Numbered from the stretch's first letter, positions 33,886 through 43,931 are shown. The stretch is 64,000 bases of DNA from an uncultured Pelagibacteraceae bacterium (GCA_902591045.1 CACIZC010000001.1:1-64000), one strand, 5' to 3'. The notes: generated from the letters alone by a model not told the origin. Made by a program: numbers and translations.

Positions 33886-34847
33886 TAAAAAAAATTTTTC
33901 TTTCTTATTTTGTTACTAACAGACTTTTTTAGAAGGAAATTTAATTTTTTAAATTCTTTATTCTGAAGTCTTAACTGAATTAATCTCCATGTATATGGCA
34001 TATACTTTAAATATTTAGGTTTTTTGTCCCTTTTATAAAGTCTATAAAAAATACCCAAAATTTTTAAATTTCTTTGGATAGATAAAATATTAAAATCATT
34101 TTTGAGTAAATATTCTTCTTCATTTTTAAGTTTAGATTTTTGTAAATAATATTGGAACATTTTATTTTTTAATGAACTTTTTATTTTTATTCTTACATCG
34201 TCTAAGAGAGAAACTAAATCATAAAGAGGATTTCCTATAATGGCATCCTGAGTATCAATAAGACATAATTTATTTTTTTTTAATAAAATATTAGAAACAT
34301 GAAAATCTCTATGGACAAAAAACTTATTCTTAAAATAAATATTTTTATATAATTTATTTAGTTCATTTTTTATCAATTTTTTGTACCTTTTAGCTTTTAT
34401 TTTTCCTAAAACTCCCTGCAGATACCAATCAAAGAATAAATCGGATTCTTTGTGTAAAGCATTAATATTATAACTAATTAATTTAATATATTTCTTGTTT
34501 TTAATCTTGAGTTTAAATCTAGGTTTTATTTTTTGTATTTTTATAATTAAGTCTATGCATTTTTTATAAATTTTTGAATTATCTTTTGATTTTTTTGCAT
34601 ATGTTAAAAGAGTTTTGTCTCCTAAATCCTCAATTTCCATTATGCCTTCCCTGTAATTTTTACTTATTAATTTTGGTGTATAAATACCATTTTCTCTTAG
34701 AAATTTATTTACTGTTGAATACGCTATAAGATTTTTGAATATTTCCTTTTTAGCGGTAACAATAATTGATGTTTTTTTTCCCTTATAAAATCTAAAAAAT
34801 TCTCTAAATGAAGCATCACTATTTATTTTTTTTAATTTAAATTTCAT
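33885..34847 (-). CDS. amgK: aminoglycoside phosphotransferase-fold kinase, AmgK-like (anomeric MurNAc/GlcNAc kinase)
   Basis: A 320-residue protein-kinase-like small-molecule kinase. The catalytic loop is VHRDFHVSNILL and the metal-binding motif is LIDTQDAIIGNPLYDLVSLLDD, the typical AmgK form of HRDxHxxN...DxQDA.xGPxxYDL. AmgK phosphorylates MurNAc at C1 for MurU to uridylylate. It is flanked by murU and overlaps tsaE by 11 bases. The protein is more lysine-rich than usual relatives, but the motifs are intact. Confidence 0.83.
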   Translation of the reverse strand: MKFKLKKINSDASFREFFRFYKGKKTSIIVTAKKEIFKNLIAYSTVNKFLRENGIYTPKLISKNYREGIMEIEDLGDKTLLTYAKKSKDNSKIYKKCIDLIIKIQKIKPRFKLKIKNKKYIKLISYNINALHKESDLFFDWYLQGVLGKIKAKRYKKLIKNELNKLYKNIYFKNKFFVHRDFHVSNILLKKNKLCLIDTQDAIIGNPLYDLVSLLDDVRIKIKSSLKNKMFQYYLQKSKLKNEEEYLLKNDFNILSIQRNLKILGIFYRLYKRDKKPKYLKYMPYTWRLIQLRLQNKEFKKLNFLLKKSVSNKIRKKNFF

Positions 34848-35292
34848 TTATTTTAAAATTTTTCCACTTCCCAAAACCTTTAAAATCAATTTTTCTATGT
34901 TCATCCTCTTTTTCATAAAAAAGAGAAACTTCTAATCTATCATTAATATTTTTTTTTATTACTTGTGGCCACTCAATAATAGTTACGGTTTTTTCAAGAT
35001 TTTCGTAAAATCCCAATTGATCCAAATCCTTATTTGACTCTACTCTGTAAAAATCATAGTGCATTATCTTATATGATTCAATTTCATATTCATGAAGAAT
35101 ATTGAATGTTGGACTTAAAATTTCTGTCTTAGCTAGTTTATGTTTATCTTGTAGTTGATGTATCAGATTTCTTGTAAATGTGGTTTTTCCAGATCCAAGC
35201 TCACCAAAAAGAAATATGCAGTCTTTTGAGGATAATTGATTTAAAACTTTTTTAGTTATTTTATTTAATTGGGATAATTTATATTTAAGCAT
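34837..35292 (-). CDS. tsaE: tRNA threonylcarbamoyladenosine biosynthesis ATPase TsaE
   Basis: A 151-residue P-loop ATPase needed for the t6A modification of ANN-decoding tRNAs. Walker A is LFGELGSGKTTFTRNL, a conserved region is LSPTFNILHEYE, and the HYDFYRVESNKDLDQLGFYE and VTIIEWP motifs are unmistakable. The tsaE-amgK-murU string is a common proteobacterial gene order. It starts 10 bases downstream of ahcY. Confidence 0.95.
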   Translation of the reverse strand: MLKYKLSQLNKITKKVLNQLSSKDCIFLFGELGSGKTTFTRNLIHQLQDKHKLAKTEILSPTFNILHEYEIESYKIMHYDFYRVESNKDLDQLGFYENLEKTVTIIEWPQVIKKNINDRLEVSLFYEKEDEHRKIDFKGFGKWKNFKINEI

Positions 35293-35302
35293 TGGCTACT
35301 AG

Positions 35303-36592
35303 TTAGTAGCGATAATTTTCAGATTTAAATGGCCCCTTTACATCAACATTTATATAATCTGCTTGATCTTTAGAAAGTTTTGTCAATTTAGCTCCGACCT
35401 TATCTAGATGAAGCATAGCAACTTTTTCATCTAAATGCTTGGGTAAAACATAAACTTTCTTATCGTATTTTTTATAATTCTTCCAAAGTTCTATTTGTGC
35501 TATCACTTGATTTGTAAAAGACGCACTCATTACAAAACTTGGGTGGCCTGTAGCACAACCTAAATTAACCAAACGACCTTCTGCTAAAAGTATAATTCTT
35601 TTTTTGTCTGGAAACTCTATTTCATGAACTTGTGGTTTAATTTCTGTCCACTTGTAATTTTTTAAAGCCTCGACTTGTATTTCGTTATCAAAGTGTCCAA
35701 TATTACAAAGTATTGAACGATCTTTCATTTTACGCATGTGGTCGGCATTAACTATATCTTTGTTGCCGGTAGCTGTAACAACTATATCGGCTTTTCCTAT
35801 AGCGTCATCCATTAATACCACTTCATATCCCTCCATTGCAGCTTGGAGAGCACAGATAGGATCGGCTTCTGTAACCATAACTCTCGCGCCACTTTGTCTT
35901 AGTGATGCTGCGCTTCCTTTTCCTACGTCTCCAAATCCAGCAACAATGGCTATTTTACCTGACATCATAACATCTGTGGCCCTTTTTACTCCATCCACTA
36001 AACTTTCTCTACAGCCATATAAATTATCAAATTTAGATTTTGTAACTGAATCATTTACATTTATAGCGGGTACTAAAAGTTTCTTTTGGGATTCCATTTT
36101 TTTTAAAGCTTTGATTCCAGTTGTCGTTTCTTCGGAAAGACCTCTAACTGACTTTAAAAGATCTTTATATTCCTTGTGCATTAAAGCTGTTAGGTCCCCA
36201 CCATCATCTAGGATCATGTTTGGTTTCCAATCTTTTTTACCCTCAATGGTTTTTTTAATACACCACCAATATTCCTCTTCTGTTTCCCCTTTCCAGGCAA
36301 AAACAGGAATCCCAGCTTTAGCAATTGCTGCTGCAGCATGATCTTGTGTAGAAAAAATATTACAAGATGACCATCTAACTTCTGCGCCTAACTCAATTAA
36401 CGTTTCTATTAAAACCGCTGTCTGAATGGTCATATGTAAACATCCTAAAATTTTTGCACCTTTTAACGGATTTTTTCCTTTGTATTCTTTTCTAAGCGCC
36501 ATTAGACCAGGCATTTCTGATTCGGCTATCGAAATTTCTTTCCTGCCAAAATCTGATTGTGAAATATCTTTTACTTTAAAGTCTTGTGTCAT
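35303..36592 (-). CDS. ahcY: adenosylhomocysteinase (S-adenosylhomocysteine hydrolase)
   Basis: A 429-residue NAD-dependent cytoplasmic enzyme that splits SAH to adenosine and homocysteine, relieving product inhibition of methyltransferases such as Cfa and UbiE in this window. Signatures: [37 protein letters not shown], and the Rossmann motif [12 protein letters not shown]. The C-terminus ends in [10 protein letters not shown], the conserved NAD-contacting tail with Lys and Tyr. The spacer to chvG is 47 bases. Confidence 0.97.
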   Translation of the reverse strand: MTQDFKVKDISQSDFGRKEISIAESEMPGLMALRKEYKGKNPLKGAKILGCLHMTIQTAVLIETLIELGAEVRWSSCNIFSTQDHAAAAIAKAGIPVFAWKGETEEEYWWCIKKTIEGKKDWKPNMILDDGGDLTALMHKEYKDLLKSVRGLSEETTTGIKALKKMESQKKLLVPAINVNDSVTKSKFDNLYGCRESLVDGVKRATDVMMSGKIAIVAGFGDVGKGSAASLRQSGARVMVTEADPICALQAAMEGYEVVLMDDAIGKADIVVTATGNKDIVNADHMRKMKDRSILCNIGHFDNEIQVEALKNYKWTEIKPQVHEIEFPDKKRIILLAEGRLVNLGCATGHPSFVMSASFTNQVIAQIELWKNYKKYDKKVYVLPKHLDEKVAMLHLDKVGAKLTKLSKDQADYINVDVKGPFKSENYRY

Positions 36593-36639
36593 AAAAAATC
36601 TTTTAACAATTTAATTTAATCCAATCAAGCTAGGATTGT

Positions 36640-38175
36640 TTAATTATGCTTTTTAGGTAACTGTATTTCGATTTCTGCGCCATTTTTACCATCTATTCTA
36701 TTTGAGGCTTTAACGGTTCCTCCATGCATTTCAACTATGCTTTTTACAATATTTAAACCAAGACCAGAATGTTCGCCAAATTTTTCAGGTCTGTTACTGT
36801 AAAAACGCCTAAATATCTTTTCTGTGTCGCTTTCTTTAAAACCTGGCCCATTATCTTTGATCTTAATTAAGATTTCATCATTACTGGCATTTATATCAAT
36901 AAGTATTTCACTGTTTTCGGGGCTAAAAGAAATAGCATTATCGAGTAAATTCGCTAACACTTGTTCTAGTCTATTGCCTATTCCTTTAAGTTTTAGCTCG
37001 TGTCCATTTGGCTTTTGTCTAGTCACTTTAAATTTTATTTTTTTTTCGGTTACGCTTCCATTGCTTTTAAATTCATCCACGACATTTTCTACCAAAGATT
37101 TTATGTCTAAAATTTTCATTTTTTCTCTTGATAAAGATGCTTCATCTTTAAGCATTTGTGAATAATCAGTTATTAATCTTTCTATTCTCTCCACATCATG
37201 ACTTAAAATCTTAATTAATTTTGCTCTGTCATTTTTATCTGAGGTGTTGTCTAGTAATTCAGATGCTCCTTTGAGAGATGCTAGTGGATTTCTGATTTCA
37301 TGGGCTAAATCAGCTGATGAATTTTCTGCGCGTTTTGTTCTCTCTTGTAAATCTCTAGTCATATTATTCAAAGATCTTGATAATAGTCCAAGTTCATCAC
37401 TTCTATAAAGAAATTTTTCTATTCTTCCAAAAGACTCATCTTTAGATTTAATGGACTCAGTATATCCAACTAGCGCTGAAATTGGTTTAAGAATATATCT
37501 ATTAAGAAAAATTGAAAAAATAAAAATTGCAATCCCAATTGCAAATACAGTTCTAAGAATAAAATTTCTTCTTTCCTCAACAGCAGTTAAAATTTCATTT
37601 GCCTGCTCTGTTACCATTATGTATCCAAGAAGTTCTCCTTCAACATTTACATCGTTAAGCGTTTTTACATAAAAGTTATTATTTTCCTCTATTTTAAAAA
37701 TATATGGTTGATTTTTCTTTTTGTTTTCCAAATTTAATAAATTTTTATTATTTTCTTCAGAAAGCCTTTCTTCTGTAAGTTTTTTTTCTGTGGTTTCTAA
37801 ATCTTCGTTTATATTTTCAAGTAATACAGTATCTGATTTTTGAAAGACCGACTGATCTAAATCTAATACATTGCTATCACCAATTAATGAACCATTTAAA
37901 TCATAAAATTGTACTCTTTCTAAATTTTGAAAAAGGAATCGTGTGGACAATAAAAAATTTTTTAAGCTTTCTGAGTTAAAATCTATTTTCAATCTCTCAA
38001 TATGATTTGAGGTATTATTGATAATTACTGTATGTTTTTCAACACGTTGCTTTACTAAATTTGGTTGGATTGCTCTTAAATAAAAAAAAGTAAATAAACC
38101 TAAAACTAGAAAAATAAAAAAATTAAAAAAAAGAAATTTTCTAAGAATTGAAGATGAGTTTTTTACTAATTGCAT
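36640..38175 (-). CDS. chvG: sensor histidine kinase ChvG-like
   Basis: A 511-residue membrane kinase. Spans are about residues 13-32 and 206-225, with a periplasmic sensor between them and a HAMP domain after. The H-box is SADLAHEIRNPLASLKGASELL with the phosphorylated His. The ATP-binding motifs are NLLDNAISFSPEN, IKDNGPGF and GLGLNIVKSIVEMHGG. The periplasmic part contains an unusual Glu/Lys/Asn-rich run near 120-150. ChvG/ChvI (ExoS/ChvI) responds to acid and envelope stress in Alphaproteobacteria. The start touches the chvI stop. Confidence 0.93.
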   Translation of the reverse strand: MQLVKNSSSILRKFLFFNFFIFLVLGLFTFFYLRAIQPNLVKQRVEKHTVIINNTSNHIERLKIDFNSESLKNFLLSTRFLFQNLERVQFYDLNGSLIGDSNVLDLDQSVFQKSDTVLLENINEDLETTEKKLTEERLSEENNKNLLNLENKKKNQPYIFKIEENNNFYVKTLNDVNVEGELLGYIMVTEQANEILTAVEERRNFILRTVFAIGIAIFIFSIFLNRYILKPISALVGYTESIKSKDESFGRIEKFLYRSDELGLLSRSLNNMTRDLQERTKRAENSSADLAHEIRNPLASLKGASELLDNTSDKNDRAKLIKILSHDVERIERLITDYSQMLKDEASLSREKMKILDIKSLVENVVDEFKSNGSVTEKKIKFKVTRQKPNGHELKLKGIGNRLEQVLANLLDNAISFSPENSEILIDINASNDEILIKIKDNGPGFKESDTEKIFRRFYSNRPEKFGEHSGLGLNIVKSIVEMHGGTVKASNRIDGKNGAEIEIQLPKKHN

Positions 38176-38873
38176 TAATTAACATTCCATCTATATCCAC
38201 TACCATATCTGGTTTCAATAGAAGAAAATTTTTCGTCAACTTTTTTAAATTTTTTTCTTATTCTTTTGATGTGACTATCAATCGTCCTATCTTCGATATC
38301 GGTGTTTTCTTTGTAAGCAATATCCATAAGATGAGCTCTTTCTTTTATAACACCTGGTCTCTGCGCAAGTTCTTTCACAATTAAAAATTCTGTAGTTGTA
38401 AGTTTCTCGGGTAATGCCTTACCATTCCACTCACACTCAAGTTGATTGGGATCAAGTTTTAATTTTCCATGTACAATTAAATTTTTTATTTCCTGAGAAA
38501 TATTGGTTTTTTTTCTTAACTGTACTCTTATTCTTTCAATTAAAACTTTAATGGAAAAACCTCCAGATTTTTTAATAAAATCATCTGCTCCTAATTTTAA
38601 ACCAAGAAGCTCATCAACCTCTTCGTCCTTGGAGGTCAAAAAAATAATAGGAATGGACATTTTCTTTCTCACCCTTTTTAATAATTCTTCTCCATCCATC
38701 CTAGGCATTTTTATATCTATAATAGCTAAATCGGGAGGATTTCTTGATAAACCAACTAAAGCACTCTCACCATCTATATATGTTTGGACTTTGAAACCTT
38801 CTCTTTCAAGAGCCATGCTTATCCCTGTTAAAATATTTCTGTCATCATCAACAAGTGCTATAGTTTTAGACAT
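38175..38873 (-). CDS. chvI: response regulator ChvI-like (OmpR/PhoB family)
   Basis: A 232-residue two-domain regulator. The receiver domain has ALVDDDRNI (acidic pocket), the phospho-acceptor Asp in [13 protein letters not shown], and [11 protein letters not shown]. The C-terminal winged helix carries [28 protein letters not shown] and [14 protein letters not shown], ending [12 protein letters not shown]. It is partnered with the chvG gene, one base of overlap. Spacer to polA is 44 bases. Confidence 0.95.
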   Translation of the reverse strand: MSKTIALVDDDRNILTGISMALEREGFKVQTYIDGESALVGLSRNPPDLAIIDIKMPRMDGEELLKRVRKKMSIPIIFLTSKDEEVDELLGLKLGADDFIKKSGGFSIKVLIERIRVQLRKKTNISQEIKNLIVHGKLKLDPNQLECEWNGKALPEKLTTTEFLIVKELAQRPGVIKERAHLMDIAYKENTDIEDRTIDSHIKRIRKKFKKVDEKFSSIETRYGSGYRWNVN

Positions 38874-38917
38874 GATAGTATCCTAATAGTTTAAAATAAA
38901 TTGTCAAAATTTAGGCA

Positions 38918-41683
38918 TCAGTGTGCTTCTTCCCAATTATTACCTGAATTTATATTTACATCCAACGGTATAGTAAACATGTGATATTCAGAACTTGATA
39001 TTGATTCCATGGCGCTTTTAACTGTTTTCTCAACTACACTTTGATTCTTTTTTGAACATTCTAGGACTAATTCATCATGAATTTGTAAAAGCATTTTAGT
39101 ATTTGAAACTTTATTTGATTTAATTAGTTCATCTATTTTGAACATTGCAAGTCGGATTATATCAGCAGCAGAGCTTTGGATAGGAGCATTAATAGCTGCT
39201 CTTTCTTGAAAACTTCTAATGTTAAAATTTTTATCGTTTATGCCCTTTAAGTGAATTCTTCTTCCAAAAATATTGTTTACATAACCATTTTTTCTACAAA
39301 ACTTAATTGTGGAGTCCATATATTCTTTGATTTCAGGAAATTTTTTAAAATAAGAATTTATAAAATCTAAAGCCTCTTGGTTAGAAACTGATATTTGTTT
39401 AGCAAGACCATACTGAGTTATGCCATAAATAATACCAAAATTAATTGTCTTTGCTTTTCTTCTTAAATTTGTATCTACATTTTTTAATGGAACATTAAAT
39501 ACCTGGCTTGCTGTTAAACTATGAATGTCCTCTTTGTTAATAAAAGCTTTTTTTAGTTGTTTAACGTCTGCTATATCAGCCAATATTCTCATTTCAATTT
39601 GATTATAATCTGCCGATATTAAAATATTATTTTTTTCTGCAACAAACGCTTTTCTAATTTCACGTCCATCTTCTGTTTTTACTGGAATATTTTGAAGATT
39701 TGGGTCACTAGAAGCTAACCTACCTGTATTTGTTGCGCCTAAAAGAAAAGAAGTATGAACCCTTTTTGTATTAGGATTTATATGATCTTGTAAAGCATCA
39801 GTGTATGTATTTTTTAATTTAGACAACTGCCTCCAATCAAGAACTAGGCTAGGAAATTTGTGGCCTTTAAAAGCTAGATCTTCCAAAATTGATGCACTTG
39901 TTGCCAAACTTCCCTTTTTAGTTTTTTTTAAATTAGTGATTTTTAAATCATTATAAATTATTTCACCTAACTGCTTGGGAGACCCAATATTAAATTTTTT
40001 CTTGGCTAAAGAATAAATTTTTTTTTCTATTTCCTTTATTTTTTTATCAAATTTTTTTGATAATTCTTTTAAATATATATTGTCTACTTTAATGCCGGCT
40101 AACTCTATTTCGGATAATATATTAATCATAGGTTTTTCAAATACTTCGTAAACTCTATTTAATTTTTCATTATCTAGCCTTTCTTTTAAAAATGTATAAA
40201 GTCTCAATGCAACATCAGCATCTTCTCCGGCATACTCTGTAGCTTGCTTTAAATTAACATCGGTAAAATTCATTTTACTTTTTCCTGAACCTACTAAATC
40301 TTTGAATGTTATTGTCTTGTGGTTTAGGTGAAGTTCGGAAAGAATGTCTAGGTTATGTCGGTTAATACCAGCATCCAATGTATAAGAAATCAGCATTGTA
40401 TCCTCCATAGGATCTAGATTTATATTGTATTTTTTTAATATAATATTATCAAATTTAATATTTTGACCAACCTTCTTGATACTTTTATCTTCAAGAATTT
40501 TTTTTATTTTTTTTATTACTAAACTTATTTCTAAACATTTTTCACTCGAATGTTCTAAGGGAATATAGCAAGCTTTATTTGGTTCATAGCAGAAAGAAAG
40601 GCCAACCAAGTTTGCCTCTACTGGGTTTACAGATGTTGTTTCAGTGTCTACCGAAATTAAAGGTTGTCCTTGTAATAGATCTATCCATTTGTCCAATTGT
40701 TTTTCACTTGTAATTGTTTCATAATTTTTCAGATCAAATAAATTTTTAGAAATTTTTGGCTGTTTATTTTCTTTTTGGTTTAATTCGCCATATATACTTA
40801 TTGCCTGGCTAAGAAGCCTATTGAATTCCATTTCTCTTAGAAAGCTGTACAATTTATCTTTTTCGATATCTTTAATTATAAAATTTTCAATTTTATGCTG
40901 TACAGGAACATCTTCTTTCAAAATTACGAGTTTTTTACTTAATAAAGCAAAATCTTTGTTATTAATTAATGTCTCTTTTCTTTTTTTCTGAGTAATTTTT
41001 TCCAAATTTTTGAAAAGACCATCTAAAGTTTTATATTTATTAATTAATTCAGCTGCTGTTTTAATTCCTATGCCAGGAACTCCAGGTATATTATCTGACG
41101 AGTCTCCTGCGAGTGATTGAACATCAATAACTTGATTGGGTTTAACTCCAAATTTTTCTAAAACCTCTTTTTCTCCTATAATTTTACTTTTCATTGGATC
41201 AAATAACCTTATATTTTTTGAGACAAGCTGCATTAAATCTTTGTCAGAAGAAATTATAGTAACCTTGGCTCCTAAATTTATTATTTGTTTTGCATAAGTT
41301 GCTATTAAATCGTCAGCTTCGTAATTTAATTGCTCAACAGATGGAAGATTAAAAGCCTCTACTGCTTTTCTTATGTACCCGAATTGTGGAACAAGATCGT
41401 CTGGGGCCTCTGAACGATTAGCTTTATAATCTTTGTAAATTTCATTTCTAAAATTTTTCTTTGCTGAGTCAAATATTACTGCGAGGTGGGTAGGTTTATT
41501 TTCGGAATCATCAGATCTAACATCTTCTAATAACTTAAAAAGCATACTGCTAAACCCGCTTACAGCCCCAGTAGGAAGACCATCTATCTTTCTAGAAAGA
41601 GGGGGCAAAGCATAATAAGCTCTAAAAATATATCCTGAGCCATCAACCAAATAAAAATGATCAGTTTTTTTTATCGCACCCAT
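38918..41683 (-). CDS. polA: DNA polymerase I
   Basis: A 921-residue three-domain enzyme for Okazaki-fragment maturation and repair. The 5' nuclease (about 1-290) has FYLVDGSGYIFRAYYALPP, and its DVQSLAGDSSDNIPGVPGIGIKTA motif. The 3'-5' exonuclease has all its motifs: ISVDTETT, GQNIKFD and YAGEDADVALRL, so proofreading is intact, unlike several bacteria where it is lost. The polymerase domain has SADYNQIEMRILADI, RRKAKTINFGIIYG and LQIHDELVLE. Length is normal. Divergent from the ABC gene with 47 bases between starts. Confidence 0.97.
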   Translation of the reverse strand: MGAIKKTDHFYLVDGSGYIFRAYYALPPLSRKIDGLPTGAVSGFSSMLFKLLEDVRSDDSENKPTHLAVIFDSAKKNFRNEIYKDYKANRSEAPDDLVPQFGYIRKAVEAFNLPSVEQLNYEADDLIATYAKQIINLGAKVTIISSDKDLMQLVSKNIRLFDPMKSKIIGEKEVLEKFGVKPNQVIDVQSLAGDSSDNIPGVPGIGIKTAAELINKYKTLDGLFKNLEKITQKKRKETLINNKDFALLSKKLVILKEDVPVQHKIENFIIKDIEKDKLYSFLREMEFNRLLSQAISIYGELNQKENKQPKISKNLFDLKNYETITSEKQLDKWIDLLQGQPLISVDTETTSVNPVEANLVGLSFCYEPNKACYIPLEHSSEKCLEISLVIKKIKKILEDKSIKKVGQNIKFDNIILKKYNINLDPMEDTMLISYTLDAGINRHNLDILSELHLNHKTITFKDLVGSGKSKMNFTDVNLKQATEYAGEDADVALRLYTFLKERLDNEKLNRVYEVFEKPMINILSEIELAGIKVDNIYLKELSKKFDKKIKEIEKKIYSLAKKKFNIGSPKQLGEIIYNDLKITNLKKTKKGSLATSASILEDLAFKGHKFPSLVLDWRQLSKLKNTYTDALQDHINPNTKRVHTSFLLGATNTGRLASSDPNLQNIPVKTEDGREIRKAFVAEKNNILISADYNQIEMRILADIADVKQLKKAFINKEDIHSLTASQVFNVPLKNVDTNLRRKAKTINFGIIYGITQYGLAKQISVSNQEALDFINSYFKKFPEIKEYMDSTIKFCRKNGYVNNIFGRRIHLKGINDKNFNIRSFQERAAINAPIQSSAADIIRLAMFKIDELIKSNKVSNTKMLLQIHDELVLECSKKNQSVVEKTVKSAMESISSSEYHMFTIPLDVNINSGNNWEEAH

Positions 41684-41730
41684 GTTTTAATGATATCCTA
41701 ATTTTTTTAATGATATAATAATATTAAAAT

Positions 41731-42657
41731 ATGAACAAAATTGCATTATCTGCTGAAAATCTTACTAAAATTTACAAAAATAATAATAATGTAGATAAGT
41801 CTACTTTGGCTTTAAACAAATTAAACTTGAAAGTGGAGTGTGGTGAAATCTTTGGTCTTTTGGGACCTAATGGAGCTGGAAAATCTACGTTTATAAATAT
41901 ACTTGCTGGAACTGTTATTAAAACGTCAGGGAAGGCAGAAGTTTGGGGGATCGACTTAGATGTTAATCCAAGACAAGTAAGAGCGTCAATAGGAGTTGTT
42001 CCTCAAGAAATTAATTTTGATCCTTTTTTTAGCCCAAAGAAAATGCTTGATCTCCATGCTGGTTTTTATGGAGTGAAAAAAAATGACAGAATTACAGAGC
42101 TGATATTAAAAATGGTATCTTTAGAAGAACAAGCTAATTCTTATACAAGAAGTTTGTCAGGTGGAATGAAAAGAAGACTTTTAATAGCGAAAGCAATGGT
42201 GCACCAACCTCCTATTTTAATTTTAGATGAACCGACTGCAGGTGTAGATGTTGAGCTGAGGAAAAACCTTTGGTCAAATGTAAAACAACTTAATAAACTT
42301 GGAGTAACTATTATTCTTACTACACATCAACTTTATGAGGCTCAAGAAATGTGTAATCGTATAGCTATCATCAACAAGGGAAACTTGGTGGCTTTAGATA
42401 CGACAAAAAAACTACTTGAGCAAATAGAGACAAAAAAAATAAAATTTAAAGTTAAAAATTTGAATAATTTTGATAAGATTATTTTAAACAATGTGAAATT
42501 CACAAAAAGTGACGATGAAATAATAGCAACATATGATAAGAACAAATCTGGATTCGAAAAAATTATAGCTATTGTGAAAGAAAATGCTGAAATAATGGAT
42601 ATTTCAACAGATGATGGTGATCTCGAGGATATATTTTTAAAATTAACAAATGGCTAG
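41731..42657 (+). CDS. ABC transporter ATP-binding protein (DrrA/YadG-like)
   Basis: A 308-residue ATPase. Walker A is GPNGAGKST, the signature is RSLSGGMKRRLL, Walker B is ILILDEPTAGVD, and the H-loop is LTTHQLYEAQEMC. The C-terminal extension ending in DGDLEDIFLKLTNG is typical of ATPases that pair with ABC-2 permeases for drug, lipid or polysaccharide export. The expected permease gene is not adjacent; the next gene is bioY. An ATG-proximal Shine-Dalgarno is weak. Confidence 0.9.
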   Translation: MNKIALSAENLTKIYKNNNNVDKSTLALNKLNLKVECGEIFGLLGPNGAGKSTFINILAGTVIKTSGKAEVWGIDLDVNPRQVRASIGVVPQEINFDPFFSPKKMLDLHAGFYGVKKNDRITELILKMVSLEEQANSYTRSLSGGMKRRLLIAKAMVHQPPILILDEPTAGVDVELRKNLWSNVKQLNKLGVTIILTTHQLYEAQEMCNRIAIINKGNLVALDTTKKLLEQIETKKIKFKVKNLNNFDKIILNNVKFTKSDDEIIATYDKNKSGFEKIIAIVKENAEIMDISTDDGDLEDIFLKLTNG

Positions 42658-42689
42658 ATTTTTTCCTTAAATAAAGTAAGAATAAGATT

Positions 42690-43235
42690 ATGGAGTTAAT
42701 TAGAAATTTAAAAGAAACGTCTTTAGTAAAAAGTTTATTTCTAGCGATTTTGGGAACTATTCTTTTATCTATATCAGCAAAAATAAAAATACCATTTTGG
42801 CCAGTGCCTATGACCATGCAAACTTTTGTGGTACTTTTATTGGGGGTTTTATATGGGTGGAAACTCGCTTTATTCACTGTATCATTATATTTGTTTGAAG
42901 GCATAATGGGTCTGCCAGTTTTTGCCGGAACTCCAGAAAAAGGTATGGGTCTAGTTTATTTCACTGGACCAACCATGGGATATCTAATAGGTTTTTTAGT
43001 AGCAACTTCCTTAACGGGATTTTTCACTTTTAACAATAATTTTTTTATGAATTTTATAAAATTAGTGTTTTCAGTAAGTTTTATATATCTTTTGGGATTA
43101 GTTTGGCTAGGATCATTAATTGGTTGGGACAAACCAATATTCAAATTGGGCGCACAACCTTTTCTTTTAGCCGAATTGTTCAAAATTCTTATATTAACTT
43201 TTTTAGTTCCAAAAATTTCAAAATTTAAAATCTAA
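42690..43235 (+). CDS. bioY: biotin transporter substrate-binding subunit BioY
   Basis: A 181-residue membrane protein with about six hydrophobic segments. It carries the BioY signature WPVPMTMQTFVVLLLGVLYGWK, followed by YLFEGIMGLPVFAG and GPTMGYLIGFLVA. BioY is the S-component of an ECF-type biotin importer and can work alone in several bacteria. No bioM or bioN was seen. Biotin supply fits with AccD in the same window. Its stop shares four bases with the opposing regA. Confidence 0.95.
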   Translation: MELIRNLKETSLVKSLFLAILGTILLSISAKIKIPFWPVPMTMQTFVVLLLGVLYGWKLALFTVSLYLFEGIMGLPVFAGTPEKGMGLVYFTGPTMGYLIGFLVATSLTGFFTFNNNFFMNFIKLVFSVSFIYLLGLVWLGSLIGWDKPIFKLGAQPFLLAELFKILILTFLVPKISKFKI

Positions 43236-43804
43236 CGAGGGGATCTTTTCGACAAGATTCTTTGAAGTGTTCTTCGATGCATTTTTAACCTTCTCGCCGT
43301 TTCTGAGACATTTCTGTTGCAAAGCTCGAATACCCTGTGAATATGTTCCCATTTTACCCTGTCTGCGGACATTGGGTTTTCTGGTGGTTTAGCCTGCGAA
43401 TTTGGCCCTGCCAGAAGAGCTGCTTCGACATCGTCTGCATCAACCGGCTTAGCCATATAATCTATAGCACCAGCTTTCACTGCAGCAACAGCGGTAGGTA
43501 AATTTCCATATCCAGTAAGCATGACTATTCTGCTATCTTTTTTAATCTTATTAATCTCCTGGACCACATCTAGACCGCTACCATCCTCCAGTCTAAGGTC
43601 TACCAAAGCGAATTTTGGGGGGGAAGATTTGACCAATTTGATAGCATTTTCAACGGTTTTTGCGTCTTTGACCTGAAATCCTTTCTTCTCCATGGCTCGA
43701 GCCAATCTAAGTCTCAAAGGATCATCATCATCTACGATCAGGAGAGACTTGTCCTCAAAATCAGAAATTCTTAAACCTACAGGTGTTTCTTTAATACTGC
43801 CCAT
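43232..43804 (-). CDS. regA: redox response regulator RegA/ActR/PrrA
   Basis: A 190-residue receiver plus Fis-type helix-turn-helix regulator. The receiver has LLIVDDDDPLRLRLARAME, the phospho-acceptor Asp69 in VDLRLEDGSGLDVV, MLTGYGNL and YMAKPVD. The DNA-binding end is NVSETARRLKMHRRTLQRILSKRSPR, almost invariant in this family, which controls respiration, carbon and nitrogen genes by redox state. By eye its GC is well above the neighbours, perhaps because the protein is so conserved. Its sensor gene regB is at 47.1-48.3 kb, separated by three polyamine genes. Confidence 0.95.
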   Translation of the reverse strand: MGSIKETPVGLRISDFEDKSLLIVDDDDPLRLRLARAMEKKGFQVKDAKTVENAIKLVKSSPPKFALVDLRLEDGSGLDVVQEINKIKKDSRIVMLTGYGNLPTAVAAVKAGAIDYMAKPVDADDVEAALLAGPNSQAKPPENPMSADRVKWEHIHRVFELCNRNVSETARRLKMHRRTLQRILSKRSPR

Positions 43805-43870
43805 AACCTATCATATAGTGATCGTCTCAAAATTTGCAATGAGGATAAGGTGCATTATTTTCTTTACATA

Positions 43871-43931
43871 AATGGCAAAAACCATTAAATGCAAAATTAG
43901 TAAGCTTTTTTATAGAATTTTTTAGAAGCTT
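43871..43931 (+). promoter_or_regulatory. possible hairpin leader upstream of the polyamine cluster
   Basis: The 158 bases between regA and the decarboxylase hold two inverted repeats. AATGG/CCATT is at 43871-43886. AAGCTTTT pairs with AGAAGCTT at 43902-43931 (eight pairs, one of them G-U). A good GGGGA Shine-Dalgarno (about 43949-43953) precedes the ATG at 43963. The leader could be a promoter-plus-regulatory RNA; the known speF RNA was not recognised and this segment is short for it. Confidence 0.25.

Noticed and set aside
35736-36341. 201-codon plus-strand frame inside ahcY
   Set aside because: Antisense shadow of a highly conserved enzyme; Ser/Ala-rich and without any family motif.
36600-36639. 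SAM or SAH riboswitch before ahcY
   Set aside because: Only 47 bases separate chvG and ahcY, with a single weak five-base stem; too short for known riboswitch classes.
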